A DNA stretch of 49,922 nucleotides, taken from the NCBI GenBank assembly GCA_021776375.1, contig JAJFGA010000036.1, positions 1-49,922 of the forward strand, read 5' to 3'. This DNA is from Hyphococcus sp. (lineage in GTDB: Bacteria; Pseudomonadota; Alphaproteobacteria; Caulobacterales; Parvularculaceae). The notes below the pieces were generated by a model. That model was not told the origin of the DNA, searched no databases, and saw only the letters and a list, made by a program, of their open reading frames with translations. Shown in pieces: positions 9,308 through 17,095 of the stretch. How positions within the stretch are numbered: the first letter of the stretch is position 1; every line of letters starts with the position of its first letter. A program made the translations under genes and the position numbers.

Positions 9308-10192
9308 TCAAGCCATCATCTTTTCAATCGGCAGGACTAAAATTGCGCTGGCGCCGAGTTTTTTTAACTCTTCTAGCGTGTTCCAGAAGACGCTTTCGCG
9401 GCACACAACATGGATCGCGACTTTGTCGGGACTGCCGGCAAGATCGAGAACCGTTGGCGCCTCCGCCCCCGGTAGAAATTCGGTAATCGCAGCAATCGCG
9501 CTGCGCGGCGCATTCATCATCACATATTTGGCGTCACGCGATGTCAGAACACCGTTGATGCGTTTCATCAGCGCCTCAAAAATCGCCTGCTTGGCGGCGG
9601 AAAAATCTTTCGCATTGCGGATTAATAGCGCCTGGCTTTCAAACACTGTCGCTACCGGCTTCAACCCGTTAGCGTCGAGCGTTGCGCCAGTGGAAACGAT
9701 ATCGCAAACCGCATCGGCGATTTTTAGGCGTGGCGCGACCTCGACCGAACCTTTCATCGTCACCACGCAAGCGTTGACGCCATGGCTTTCAAGCCAGGCT
9801 TTGGTGAGACCGGGATAGGAGGTGGCGACACGCTTGCCCTCAAGCATCCCGGCGCCGTCAAAGGTCCACTCCTTGGGAGCAGCCAGCATTAATTTACACC
9901 GCGCAAAGCCCAGCGTGCACACTTCGCGCGCCGGCGCATCGCGTGATTGCGCCAGCCGCTCCTCCTCGAAAACATTCTGTCCAACAATGCCAATATCGCA
10001 GGCCTCGTCAGAAACGAATTCCGGGATATCGTCGTCGCGCAGGAGAAGCACGTCGATTGGCATTTCCTGCACCCGACCATAAAGCTTGTCCTTGCCGCGA
10101 GAAATCGACAGGCCGCAGCTTTTTAATAGCTCGATGCTGCCCTCCGACAGCCGCCCAGATTTCTGGATCGCAATCCGCAACCGTTCCGCCAT
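9308..10192 (-). CDS. hisG: ATP phosphoribosyltransferase, long form
   Basis: 294 residues from the ATG at 10192, which has GAGGAG 9 bases upstream; a GTG two codons earlier leaves too little spacing. HisG condenses ATP and PRPP in the first step of histidine synthesis. The N-terminal catalytic domain shows RIAIQKSGRLSEGS and DIGIVGQNV. DIVSTGATLDANGL is the PRPP-binding segment. The last about 75 residues (from the MMNAP region to VLPIEKMMA) form the ferredoxin-like regulatory domain where histidine binds. Because this is the long form, no HisZ partner is needed, and none is seen. Confidence 0.96.
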   Translation of the reverse strand: MAERLRIAIQKSGRLSEGSIELLKSCGLSISRGKDKLYGRVQEMPIDVLLLRDDDIPEFVSDEACDIGIVGQNVFEEERLAQSRDAPAREVCTLGFARCKLMLAAPKEWTFDGAGMLEGKRVATSYPGLTKAWLESHGVNACVVTMKGSVEVAPRLKIADAVCDIVSTGATLDANGLKPVATVFESQALLIRNAKDFSAAKQAIFEALMKRINGVLTSRDAKYVMMNAPRSAIAAITEFLPGAEAPTVLDLAGSPDKVAIHVVCRESVFWNTLEELKKLGASAILVLPIEKMMA

Positions 10193-10674
10193 AACCACCT
10201 ACTCCTCAGTCCTTTATTGCAAACCGCCGCATCGTCTGCTTGCGCTACAATCACTCAACGCCCGCCATCACCGGCGCCCGTCGCCACCCAACATCAACCA
10301 TTCCGCCCGATATTGATCACGTTAGACGTCGCCGCCTACCCTCCGGCCAGGTAGCATCAGCGGGCAAGGTTGTTATACTGTATTAATACGATGGCACAAC
10401 ACACAAGCTTGTGTTCAAGTGCACTTTCAACGAATTGGGGTCCGGATCCCGTATTTCGCCTGGTATTTCATGTTTCAAGTGAGGCGAGAAAACGCCAACT
10501 GCGATCAATCATTGTTTATGGCGTAATGCCAGGCTCAAACCAAACCCAGACTATCCTAAAAGATCCATTGGAAACTTGGATGATCGAAAACAATGGATGC
10601 GAGGGGAGATTGGATGAGAAGATAGTCTGCAAGACATTGATTGGCGATAGAATGACGCCCCCCTGCGGGCCGTG
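10193..10674. other. Gene-poor stretch between hisG and the TrpR-like gene
   Basis: I see no convincing gene here. A 114-codon frame at 10370-10714 lacks a ribosome binding site, has no recognisable family and runs into the TrpR-like gene on the other strand. The stretch holds a GTATTAATAC palindrome (10380-10389) and, 12 bases on, a perfect 14-base palindrome ACACAAGCTTGTGT (10401-10414). It ends with one arm of a 17-base inverted repeat at 10662-10678. Confidence 0.5.
10380..10389. promoter_or_regulatory. GTATTAATAC palindrome, copy 1
   Basis: Perfect 10-base palindrome, preceded by TTGTTATACT and followed by GATGGCACAAC. It shares its core with four other sites around the TrpR-like gene and is a candidate operator. 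The binding protein is unknown. Confidence 0.5.
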
Positions 10675-10678
10675 TTAT
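10662..10678 (+). repeat. 17-base inverted repeat, left arm
   Basis: CCTGCGGGCCGTGTTAT occurs here and, as its exact reverse complement, at 11463-11479, 818 bases apart end to end. The left arm covers the stop codon of the TrpR-like gene. Confidence 0.6.
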
Positions 10679-10989
10679 CTGCGCAAGCGATCGAGAACAA
10701 GACGATATCCTTGATGCTTCTCCTCGCGGAGAAACCTTGCAACCCGGCCGATGGTCGTCGTCGAAGCGCCTGTCTCGGCGGCGATATCGCGGTATGAATC
10801 CCCGCCCCCATCCAGCATCCGCGCTATTCGCCAGCGCTCGGCAAACGCCTCCAATTCGGCTGGCGTCGCCAAATCGCGCAGAAACCGCCCCGCCTCGGCG
10901 CCGGATTTCAACTTGGCGAAAGCGTCAAACAACGCTTTTTCGTCTTTCGCGCGTCTAGTGCTGAAATTTCTATTTGCCGGTCCGCGCAT
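10675..10989 (-). CDS. TrpR/YerC-like DNA-binding regulator
   Basis: 104 residues from the ATG at 10989 (AGGGG 9 bases upstream); a TTG at 10995 is the alternative. The core matches the TrpR-like YerC/YecD family. It runs from LRDLATPAELEAFAERW through the first helix of the fold to a helix-turn-helix, SYRDIAAETGASTTTIGRVARFL. E. coli TrpR binds tryptophan as corepressor, but YerC-type relatives lack a proven ligand. The N-terminal 15 residues are a polar extension. The gene sits alone in a gene-poor stretch where GTATTAATAC palindromes recur, one centred about 100 bases upstream of its start, so autoregulation is plausible but untested. Confidence 0.85.
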   Translation of the reverse strand: MRGPANRNFSTRRAKDEKALFDAFAKLKSGAEAGRFLRDLATPAELEAFAERWRIARMLDGGGDSYRDIAAETGASTTTIGRVARFLREEKHQGYRLVLDRLRR

Positions 10990-11086
10990 GTTCAAAACCC
11001 CTTCCCTTAGCGTGCGCTTCCAACAAGCTCGCCAAGATCAATTATTCAAAATTCACAAAGATGGATCGCGCCTTTGTCGTTTTAAT

Positions 11087-11096
11087 GTATTAATAC
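11087..11096. promoter_or_regulatory. GTATTAATAC palindrome, copy 2
   Basis: The palindrome extends to 14 bases here (ATGTATTAATACAT, 11085-11098). It lies about 98 bases upstream of the ATG of the TrpR-like gene, a position suited to autoregulation. Confidence 0.5.
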
Positions 11097-11245
11097 ATAA
11101 GGCCATTTTTTGCAAGTTATAAACAAACTAGCACGTCGCAAATGTAGCCCCCAGAACGACAGCGATAATCGATACCAGTCGGACATGTACGCCCAGAACA
11201 GCGGCGACAATGGGGCATCGGAAGATCGATATGCAATCGTACTAA

Positions 11246-11255
11246 TCATTAATAC
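11246..11255. promoter_or_regulatory. Imperfect GTATTAATAC palindrome, copy 3
   Basis: TCATTAATAC keeps the right half of the palindrome and differs in the first two bases of the left half. It is the weakest of the five sites. Confidence 0.3.
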
Positions 11256-11342
11256 ACTAACCGCTGCGCTAGCGACTGGCGACTGGCGAAACTGCGCGAC
11301 CATTGAGCAGCGTCATTACTTGAGTCGCAGCATTGTTGTGCT

Positions 11343-11352
11343 GTATTAATAC
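11343..11352. promoter_or_regulatory. GTATTAATAC palindrome, copy 4
   Basis: Perfect copy preceded by TTGTTGTGCT. That flank matches the one before copy 1 (TTGTTATACT) at 8 of 10 positions, so the repeated unit is longer than the palindrome itself. Confidence 0.5.
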
Positions 11353-11462
11353 ATTAGACCACCCTATGCAAACAACGATCGAAGTTGCGTGCACGCCGCC
11401 CCATATTTCGAATTCTTAACAGCTAGGAACGCTTCAAGCCCATTGCCTGCTGGGCTTGTTTC

Positions 11463-11479
11463 ATAACACGGCCCGCAGG
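11463..11479 (-). repeat. 17-base inverted repeat, right arm
   Basis: ATAACACGGCCCGCAGG is the exact reverse complement of 10662-10678. The two arms enclose the TrpR-like gene and three of the palindromes. Sequence outside the arms does not continue the match. Confidence 0.6.
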
Positions 11480-11535
11480 CCCCGAACCTTATCCGCGGGT
11501 AAAACGCGCTGCATGAAATATCTTAATGTATTATC

Positions 11536-11545
11536 GTATTAATAC
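11536..11545. promoter_or_regulatory. GTATTAATAC palindrome, copy 5
   Basis: Perfect copy flanked by two further half sites, GTATT at 11528-11532 and AATAC at 11546-11550. It is followed by ATGGCACAGCACATAC, which resembles the sequence after copy 1 (ATGGCACAACACAC). Confidence 0.5.
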
Positions 11546-11678
11546 AATACTTCACATGGCACAGCACATACACTGGCGTGGCTTCAACTCCCAGGCTTCA
11601 GTATATGTTTCACGGGAATACGCGGTTCAGGTCGGCTAAAGCTTGTTTAATAAGTCGAGAACGGCCTCCAGGCTATAA

Positions 11679-12422
11679 CTACATCCCGGCGCGGGCAATC
11701 ACCCGCTCAATCGCGCGATGCAGCCGTCTTGGATATTGCAGCTCCAGATAATGAGTGCCGCCGGTGATGATGTCGAGATTGGCGTCCGGCCCCAGCGCTT
11801 CCATCAGCTTGTGCGCATTTGATTTCGACACCAGCGCATCGAAATCGCCATGCAGGACCTCCACCGGTTTTTCAAGCGTGCCGATCGCTTCCAGCAGCGG
11901 TCCGATTTGCGCCCGCCGCCCGGCGACTTCGGCGCGCACTTTTTGCCAGCGATTAGGAATATAAGGCTCCAGCCCCGCCTCACCGCCGAGTTTTTCTAAC
12001 GTCAATGCATAGTCATGGGGCTCGTCAATCAGCGCCGCAACAGTGACGACGCCCTTGACCTCATCGGGAAAATCAAGCGCGGCTTTCAGCGCCAATTCGC
12101 CGCCATAGGAAACCCCGAGCGTTATGATCTTTTTTTCCGCAAAGGAGCCGCCCGGTAGAAACGGTTTGATTGCCGCGACCTGTTCGGAAAAATCGGTGAT
12201 CACCCCGTCATGGCCCTTGCCAAAGCCCGGCCGGGTCAACACCACAACCTCAAGGCCGCGCGGCGCGGTGCGCAAAAACCGCGTATACAACAGCTTGTTG
12301 CAAGGCGTGCCCGGAAACACGACGACCCGCCAGTCACCGGGGTCCGATGCGAGATAAGCGTCAAGCTCAAGCGGCTGGGAGAGCGGCGCGGTGTAAGTGA
12401 TTTCTCGGTAGGAACGGGTCAT
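11679..12422 (-). CDS. Alpha/beta hydrolase
   Basis: 247 residues. The nucleophile elbow is GVSYGG, within LGVSYGGELALKAAL. The acid is likely the Asp in HGDFDALVS and the histidine that in GGTHYLELQ, all in the canonical order. Upstream, VVVFPGTPCNKLLYTRF takes the place of the usual HGxP oxyanion segment. There is no signal peptide, so it should be cytoplasmic. Its start codon overlaps the ridA-like stop by one base (TGATG), so the two are translationally coupled. The substrate is unknown. Confidence 0.88.
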   Translation of the reverse strand: MTRSYREITYTAPLSQPLELDAYLASDPGDWRVVVFPGTPCNKLLYTRFLRTAPRGLEVVVLTRPGFGKGHDGVITDFSEQVAAIKPFLPGGSFAEKKIITLGVSYGGELALKAALDFPDEVKGVVTVAALIDEPHDYALTLEKLGGEAGLEPYIPNRWQKVRAEVAGRRAQIGPLLEAIGTLEKPVEVLHGDFDALVSKSNAHKLMEALGPDANLDIITGGTHYLELQYPRRLHRAIERVIARAGM

Positions 12423-12817
12423 CAGCGCTCGCTTGGCATGACAGCATCCACCTCAACTTCGACAAGCCACTCTTTGTTGATGAACCCTTTCACTTCAACA
12501 AAAGTGCAAGCCGGCATGATGTCACTGAAGAATTCTCCATGAACATCGGCCGCCTCTTTCCACCGTGCCGCATCTGTCAACATAGTGCGTGTGCGTATAA
12601 CATCACTCAAGGATGCGCCCAGTTGCGCCAGAGACTGCTCCACGATTCCAAAACAGACACGTGTTTGCCCGGCCATATCGCCAGGACAGAGCGGCTGGCC
12701 GTTATCGCCGATTGGAGCCGTGCCGGACACACAGACGAAATCGCCAATGCGAACCGCTCGTGAAAACCCTATGACCGGTTCAAGCGGGCTATTTGACGAT
12801 ACGCGGCGTCTTGTCAT
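12422..12817 (-). CDS. RidA/YjgF-family protein
   Basis: 131 residues. The family fold is shown by the N-terminal SRAVRIGDFVCVSGTAP, the middle segment VRTRTMLTD-like (VIRTRTMLTDAARWKEAADVHGEFF) with the substrate-binding arginine, and the C-terminal FVEVKGF...LVEVEVDAVMP. RidA proteins hydrolyse reactive enamine/imine intermediates; members without all active-site residues do other jobs. The start codon directly follows the stop of a duplicated gatA tail (TAG then ATG). The stop overlaps the next hydrolase gene. Confidence 0.9.
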   Translation of the reverse strand: MTRRRVSSNSPLEPVIGFSRAVRIGDFVCVSGTAPIGDNGQPLCPGDMAGQTRVCFGIVEQSLAQLGASLSDVIRTRTMLTDAARWKEAADVHGEFFSDIMPACTFVEVKGFINKEWLVEVEVDAVMPSER

Positions 12818-12892
12818 CTACCCCCACCACTCATCCGGGAGCGCGGTAAAGCCCACCCCTTGCTCCATCACGTGCATAAATATGAACAACGT
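12818..12892 (-). pseudogene. Duplicated 3' end of a gatA gene
   Basis: Read on the minus strand these 75 bases translate as TLFIFMHVMEQGVGFTALPD followed by EWWG and a stop. That aligns with the last residues of the intact GatA in this window ([20 protein letters not shown], then EWWG). The last 23 bases (with a 2-base extension into ridA) are identical to 13491-13513. No start or body of the gene is present. Substitutions are conservative (A to V, L to M, S to T), which suggests a tail taken from a related gatA rather than random decay. See the finding on this duplication. Confidence 0.8.
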
Positions 12893-13393
12893 CTACTCCT
12901 CGCTGCCCATGCGCGTGAAATCGTTTTGATTAAACTGACGCCAACCTTCCAGGGTTTTAATCCAATCCGTGACTTGCATCTTTTCAGGCGCTAGCAGCTC
13001 ATAACGCGTGCGACCTTGTTTACCGCCATCGACGCCCCAGTGGGCGATCAATGCGTTGTTTTCGTGTTCAGCTTTTATAGGGTGAAGGTCGCCAGAGTTA
13101 TCCGCCCAAAAAGCGCTGAACGGATCGCTGTCTCCCGTCGCGTAGTACGCCACGCCCTGAAACACAGCTTTTTGATCCTCGCTGCGCTGCATTTCTATGT
13201 GATATTCAAGCTGAACAAACTTGCCGTGGAGAACTGGCGCCCAGGTCATGACACTTTGTGCGGGCGCACCAAAAGCATCGCCGTCCGAGCGCCATTCGCC
13301 CGCGAAACGGTCCAGCAATGAGGCATCATCTGCTGCCAAAGCCGAACCTGACACCGCCATAATAAAAGCAATAGCGATCAATATGAACCGCAT
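12893..13393 (-). CDS. Small secreted protein, DUF1579-like
   Basis: 166 residues from the ATG at 13393, which has GAGGAGG 5 bases upstream; longer in-frame starts lack a ribosome site. It begins with a signal peptide ending in A-L-A near residue 21. The mature part is rich in beta strands: FAGEWRSDGDAFG, VMTWAPVLHGKFVQLEY, AVFQGVAYYATGDSDPFSAFW and a C-terminal DWIKTLEGWRQFNQNDFTRM. These resemble the lipocalin-like DUF1579 fold, whose function is unknown. The gene lies between the intact gatA end and a duplicated gatA tail, which suggests it arrived by an insertion at the gatA 3' end. Confidence 0.75.
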   Translation of the reverse strand: MRFILIAIAFIMAVSGSALAADDASLLDRFAGEWRSDGDAFGAPAQSVMTWAPVLHGKFVQLEYHIEMQRSEDQKAVFQGVAYYATGDSDPFSAFWADNSGDLHPIKAEHENNALIAHWGVDGGKQGRTRYELLAPEKMQVTDWIKTLEGWRQFNQNDFTRMGSEE

Positions 13394-13492
13394 GGAAGCC
13401 TCCTCATGTCTGCATACACATGCATGACGCAGCAGTGTGAAACGTTTCGACAATATTATGGCTCCCAAGCCAATCCCGCAAATTCGTAAGAT

Positions 13493-14971
13493 CTACCCCC
13501 ACCACTCATCCGGCTGCGCGCTAAAGCCCGCTGCTTGCTCCAGGGCGTGCATGCCTTTGAACATAGTCTCTTCATCGAACGGCTTGGCCAAAAGCTGCAA
13601 GCCCAGTGGCAGGCCCTGCGCGTCGAGCCCAGCGGGCACTGAGGCGCCGGGAAGCCCGGCGAGGTTTGCGGTTACGGTGAAGATATCGTTCAAATACATC
13701 TGCACCGGATCGCCGGCTTTTTCGCCCAGGCCAAACGCCGCCGACGGCGTTGATGGCGTGAGGATCAAGTCTACTTTTTTGTAGGCCTCGGTGAACTCAT
13801 CGAAAATCTTCTTACGGACTTTCTGGGCGCGCAGATAATAGGCGTCATAATAGCCCGCCGACAGAACGTAAGTTCCGATCAACACCCGCCGCTTGACCTC
13901 ATCGCCAAAGCCTTCCGCTCTGGTGGTCTCATACATCGACAGGATGTCGTCATAGTCGTTGGCGCGATGGCCGAATTTAACGCCGTCATAGCGCGCCAGG
14001 TTCGACGAGGCTTCCGCCGGGGCAACGATATAATAGACCGGCAGTGCATATTTTGTCATCGGCAAGGAGATGTCGACAATCTCGCAACCGGCGTCCTTCA
14101 TCCAGGCGATGCCGTCGGCCCATAGTTTTTCAATTTCGTCCGGCATGCCGTCGAGGCGGTATTCTTTCGGCACACCGATTTTGAGCCCCTTAACGGACTG
14201 ACCGAGGACGGCCTCATAGTCCGGGACCGGACGATCAATTGAGGTTGAATCTTTTGCATCATGCCCAGCCATTGACCGCAACATGATCGCCGCATCGCGC
14301 ACATCGCGCGTGACCGGCCCAGCTTGATCGAGCGAGGAAGCGAAGGCGACAATCCCCCAGCGCGAACAGCGCCCATAGGTTGGCTTGACCCCGACGGTGC
14401 CGGTGAGCGAGGCCGGCTGACGGATTGACCCGCCGGTGTCCGTGGCGGTGGCGCCCGCGCATAACCGCGCCGCGACCGAAGCCGCCGAACCGCCGGAAGA
14501 CCCGCCCGGCGTCAGCGGCGTCTCATCTCCCGCGCGCCGCCACGGACTGACCACGGGGCCATAATAACTCGTTTCATTCGACGAGCCCATGGCGAACTCG
14601 TCCATGTTGAGCTTGCCCAGCATCACCGCACCGTCTCGCCACAGATTCGACGTTACGGTCGATTCATAGCGCGGTTTAAATCCGTCGAGTATATGCGAGC
14701 CCGCCGTCGTTAAGACGCCTTCGGTGCAATATAGGTCTTTGATACCGAGCGGGACGCCTTCAAGCGCTCCGCCCTCACCGCGGCTGAGCTTGTCGTCCGA
14801 CGCCTTGGCCATGGCGCGAGCTTCGTCCGCCGTCACGGTGATGACGGCGTTCAATTCTTTCGCCGCGTCTATGCGTGCGAGATAAGCATCCGTCGTCTCC
14901 GCCACTGAGATTTTTTTGTCTTTCAGCGCATCGCGGAGATTTGCGAGGGAGAGATTGGTAATGTCGGTCAT
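13493..14971 (-). CDS. gatA: Asp-tRNA(Asn)/Glu-tRNA(Gln) amidotransferase subunit A
   Basis: 492 residues, full length. GatA is the amidase subunit of the GatCAB complex. It frees ammonia from glutamine and channels it to GatB, which converts Glu-tRNA(Gln) or Asp-tRNA(Asn) to the amidated form. The Ser-cis-Ser-Lys triad is seen at Lys78 (LGIKDLY), Ser158 ([11 protein letters not shown]) and Ser182 (DTGGSIRQP), with the expected 24-residue gap between the serines. It follows gatC on the minus strand after 174 bases of palindromic repeats. gatB is not in the window. Its last 75 bases have a diverged second copy at 12818-12892. Confidence 0.97.
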   Translation of the reverse strand: MTDITNLSLANLRDALKDKKISVAETTDAYLARIDAAKELNAVITVTADEARAMAKASDDKLSRGEGGALEGVPLGIKDLYCTEGVLTTAGSHILDGFKPRYESTVTSNLWRDGAVMLGKLNMDEFAMGSSNETSYYGPVVSPWRRAGDETPLTPGGSSGGSAASVAARLCAGATATDTGGSIRQPASLTGTVGVKPTYGRCSRWGIVAFASSLDQAGPVTRDVRDAAIMLRSMAGHDAKDSTSIDRPVPDYEAVLGQSVKGLKIGVPKEYRLDGMPDEIEKLWADGIAWMKDAGCEIVDISLPMTKYALPVYYIVAPAEASSNLARYDGVKFGHRANDYDDILSMYETTRAEGFGDEVKRRVLIGTYVLSAGYYDAYYLRAQKVRKKIFDEFTEAYKKVDLILTPSTPSAAFGLGEKAGDPVQMYLNDIFTVTANLAGLPGASVPAGLDAQGLPLGLQLLAKPFDEETMFKGMHALEQAAGFSAQPDEWWG

Positions 14972-14980
14972 AAAATTATT

Positions 14981-15137
14981 CCGTCATCCCGGACGCACTG
15001 CAGCGTGAAATGCTGCCGTGCTGGTCCGGGATCTTTATCGAGTTTTGATCGGTTGAGAGGGAGCGAAACCTTACCGCAAACACCGCCCTCATCCTGAGGA
15101 GGGCCGAAGGCCCGTCGCGAAGGATCGATGACGGGCG
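14981..15137. repeat. Two palindromic intergenic repeats between gatC and gatA
   Basis: The first block (about 14981-15033) runs from TCATCCCGGACGCACTGCAG to GCTGGTCCGGGATC, and its ends form an inverted repeat. The second (about 15089-15137) opens TCATCCTGAGGAGGGCCGAA and closes GTCGCGAAGGATCGATGA. Both are of types scattered between genes in many alphaproteobacterial genomes. They will fold in the gatC-gatA transcript and may modulate message stability. Confidence 0.7.
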
Positions 15138-15145
15138 CCTTGTCA

Positions 15146-15445
15146 TCACTCCACCACCTTCGGCACCACAAAGAAATGGTCTTGGGTCTTGGGCGCGTTG
15201 GCGACGATGTTGTCCGGCTGACCGCCGCCGGTCGGGCCTTCCTGCAAGTTATCCTCGCGCATCGGCAAGGAGACATCGACGGTCGAGGCCATCGCCTCGA
15301 CGCCTTCAATATCAACCTCGTTCAATTGCTCAATCCAGCCGAGAATGCCGGAGATTTCTTCGGCCAGGGGCGCCAGGCGCTCTTCCGGTTCAGCGATGCG
15401 GGCAAGATGCGCCACTTTGCGCATGATCTCTTTATCGACAGCCAT
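15146..15445 (-). CDS. gatC: Asp-tRNA(Asn)/Glu-tRNA(Gln) amidotransferase subunit C
   Basis: 99 residues, normal for GatC. This small subunit wraps around GatA and GatB and is needed to fold the GatCAB complex. Family marks: the N-terminal EIMRKVAHLARIA helix, EEISGILGWIEQLNEVDIEGVE, and the C-terminal MREDNLQEG followed by NAPKTQDHFFVVPKVVE, which is nearly invariant in the family. It precedes gatA on the same strand, with palindromic repeats in between. Confidence 0.96.
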   Translation of the reverse strand: MAVDKEIMRKVAHLARIAEPEERLAPLAEEISGILGWIEQLNEVDIEGVEAMASTVDVSLPMREDNLQEGPTGGGQPDNIVANAPKTQDHFFVVPKVVE

Positions 15446-15481
15446 GGGGTTCCTATCAGATGTCTCGTCGGTGTTGGCCTA

Positions 15482-16888
15482 TCAACGAGCGTCCAAAGGT
15501 TCAAGAGGGGCATCAAGTGGGTGCGCCAGCGGCGAGCCTGTCGCAGCGAGCAGCCGGGCCACTTCACGCGTCGGATTGGCCAGCGGTGTGCGCACAAAAT
15601 AGCGCAGCGCATCGACAAATTCGCTCTCGCCGCTGCGTTTGGCGACAAAATCGTAGAAATCCTCTTCCGTATAACCGTCGCTGGTTTTCGCCTCGGCGAT
15701 AAACCCCTTCCAGAAATCCGAGACCGTCTCCTCCTCGGCCCAGGATACCGCTGCGGCAATAACATGACCGCAGGCGTATAGCGCTCGAAAGCGCCCGCGC
15801 GCCTCTGCCGTCGCCAGCGATCCGCCCTGAAGCGCATTAGCGCATTCGCCCCGCGCGCGGTCAAAATCGGCGGCATACGCTGCCGCATCCCACAGTCCGA
15901 GGGCCACCAATGTCTCCGCGGCGATGGCGTCTGCGGCGCCTTCATGGATCCATCCGGCGACTTCGTCTGAACCCGGCCGCGCCGCCGCCTGCCACAGATG
16001 AACCGCCTCATGGATCGTCGAGCGGCGAAAGATCCCTAACGCCTTGGGCGACGGCTCGCGCCAGGCGGCGCCCTCCAGCGTGATTTGAAATTGCGCCGGC
16101 AGCGCATCGCCGGAATAGCTCAAGCGCCCCTCCTCTCGCCCCAGCGGCGCCGCCAGAAAGAGGTTCGGTTTAACCGCCAGCGAAAAGTCGAACTCGCTGG
16201 CGAGATGGGCAAAGATGCGCGGCGTTAGCGTATAAAACTCATCGCGAACCCACTCCGGCGCGGCCGCATCAACCACCGCCATCACATCGCGGGTCTCAAC
16301 CGGGTCCAGTGGGCCCATATAGATGAAGGCCGGATGCGCCATAGGGCTGCGCCAGTCTGTGAGATGGTCGGCGCGCGCGCCAAAGGCGACTGCCTTGGCG
16401 CCGGGCTTAGGGATAAAACTAAACGTCGTATTGACCCGTCCGCCGCGCTGCGTCATCGGCCAGAAGTGGCCGTTATAAACCATCACCCCGCCCTCGCCAT
16501 AGGCCGCGATCGGTTGGTAATTTTTCTGTATACGGATAAGGTCAGGCGATGCAACAATGACGACGCGGTCGAATTTCGCTCCATCGGTGCGGGTAATCCG
16601 GTCGCCATCGGCAAGCCGCGCAAGCTGAAAGCCCGGCGTGTCGATCTTCCAACGGCGCGCACGATGACCAGCGGCAAGCGCGCCGAAGGCAAGCGCCCGG
16701 CGTGGTTTTTTCAAATCATAAGCGATCCGCAACGCCCCGCTATCGAGTTGCTCTACGCTCACGCGAATATCTGCTGGGCGGGCGCGATCCGACGCTGACG
16801 CCATTGTCGCCAGCGCTACTGCGCTCAGAAGAGCAATCGCGGCCATGACGCGCACACGAGCGGCAAAGCGCTGAAACGAAAATGACAC
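15482..16888 (-). CDS. Secreted gluzincin-like metallopeptidase
   Basis: 468 residues from a GTG at 16888, with AGGAG 7 bases upstream; upstream in-frame ATGs lack such a site. The protein starts with a signal peptide (RVMAAIALLSAVALATMASA). HEAVH at 293-297 and Glu316 in GWIHEGAAD form HExxH-x18-E, the zinc-binding signature of gluzincins such as M1 aminopeptidases and M61 peptidases. The N-terminal 170 residues are beta-rich. A tyrosine proton donor is not obvious. I cannot assign it to a named peptidase family, and the product may be a peptidase or a non-catalytic relative. It is divergent from ruvX. Confidence 0.75.
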   Translation of the reverse strand: MSFSFQRFAARVRVMAAIALLSAVALATMASASDRARPADIRVSVEQLDSGALRIAYDLKKPRRALAFGALAAGHRARRWKIDTPGFQLARLADGDRITRTDGAKFDRVVIVASPDLIRIQKNYQPIAAYGEGGVMVYNGHFWPMTQRGGRVNTTFSFIPKPGAKAVAFGARADHLTDWRSPMAHPAFIYMGPLDPVETRDVMAVVDAAAPEWVRDEFYTLTPRIFAHLASEFDFSLAVKPNLFLAAPLGREEGRLSYSGDALPAQFQITLEGAAWREPSPKALGIFRRSTIHEAVHLWQAAARPGSDEVAGWIHEGAADAIAAETLVALGLWDAAAYAADFDRARGECANALQGGSLATAEARGRFRALYACGHVIAAAVSWAEEETVSDFWKGFIAEAKTSDGYTEEDFYDFVAKRSGESEFVDALRYFVRTPLANPTREVARLLAATGSPLAHPLDAPLEPLDAR

Positions 16889-16987
16889 CTCAATACTCCT
16901 GCCATTGTCATTGCCGAACGGTCGATGGTTCCCATCCATCTCCATCCGGCAATCCAGAGACGTTTTCACCGCTTTTTTCCGCTCTGA

Positions 16988-17010
16988 ATCACCGGGACAA
17001 GCCCGGTGAT
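16988..17010. repeat. ATCACCGGG...CCCGGTGAT palindromic repeat
   Basis: Perfect 9-base arms (16988-16996 and 17002-17010) enclose the 5-base loop ACAAG. This is a known type of dispersed hairpin in alphaproteobacterial intergenic DNA. It lies between the divergent peptidase and ruvX genes. Confidence 0.75.
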
Positions 17011-17095
17011 GACATTTCATGGTCAAGCGAATGTGCTTATGCCTACTGGCAAGCCCTTTTGGCTAACCCTTGACGATCCATGCTATCATAAAGCC

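Larger units (their letters stand above)
10990..11678. other. Gene-poor stretch with palindrome array
   Basis: No frame in these 689 bases has both coding character and a usable start. The stretch is AT-richer than its surroundings and holds three perfect GTATTAATAC palindromes, one imperfect copy, and the right arm of the 17-base inverted repeat. It may be a regulatory region or the remnant of a decayed element. Confidence 0.5.

Noticed and set aside
10370..10714. A 114-codon plus-strand frame next to the TrpR-like gene
   Set aside because: No ribosome site, no known motif, and it overlaps the end of the TrpR-like gene on the other strand; its start lies inside the repeat-flank region.
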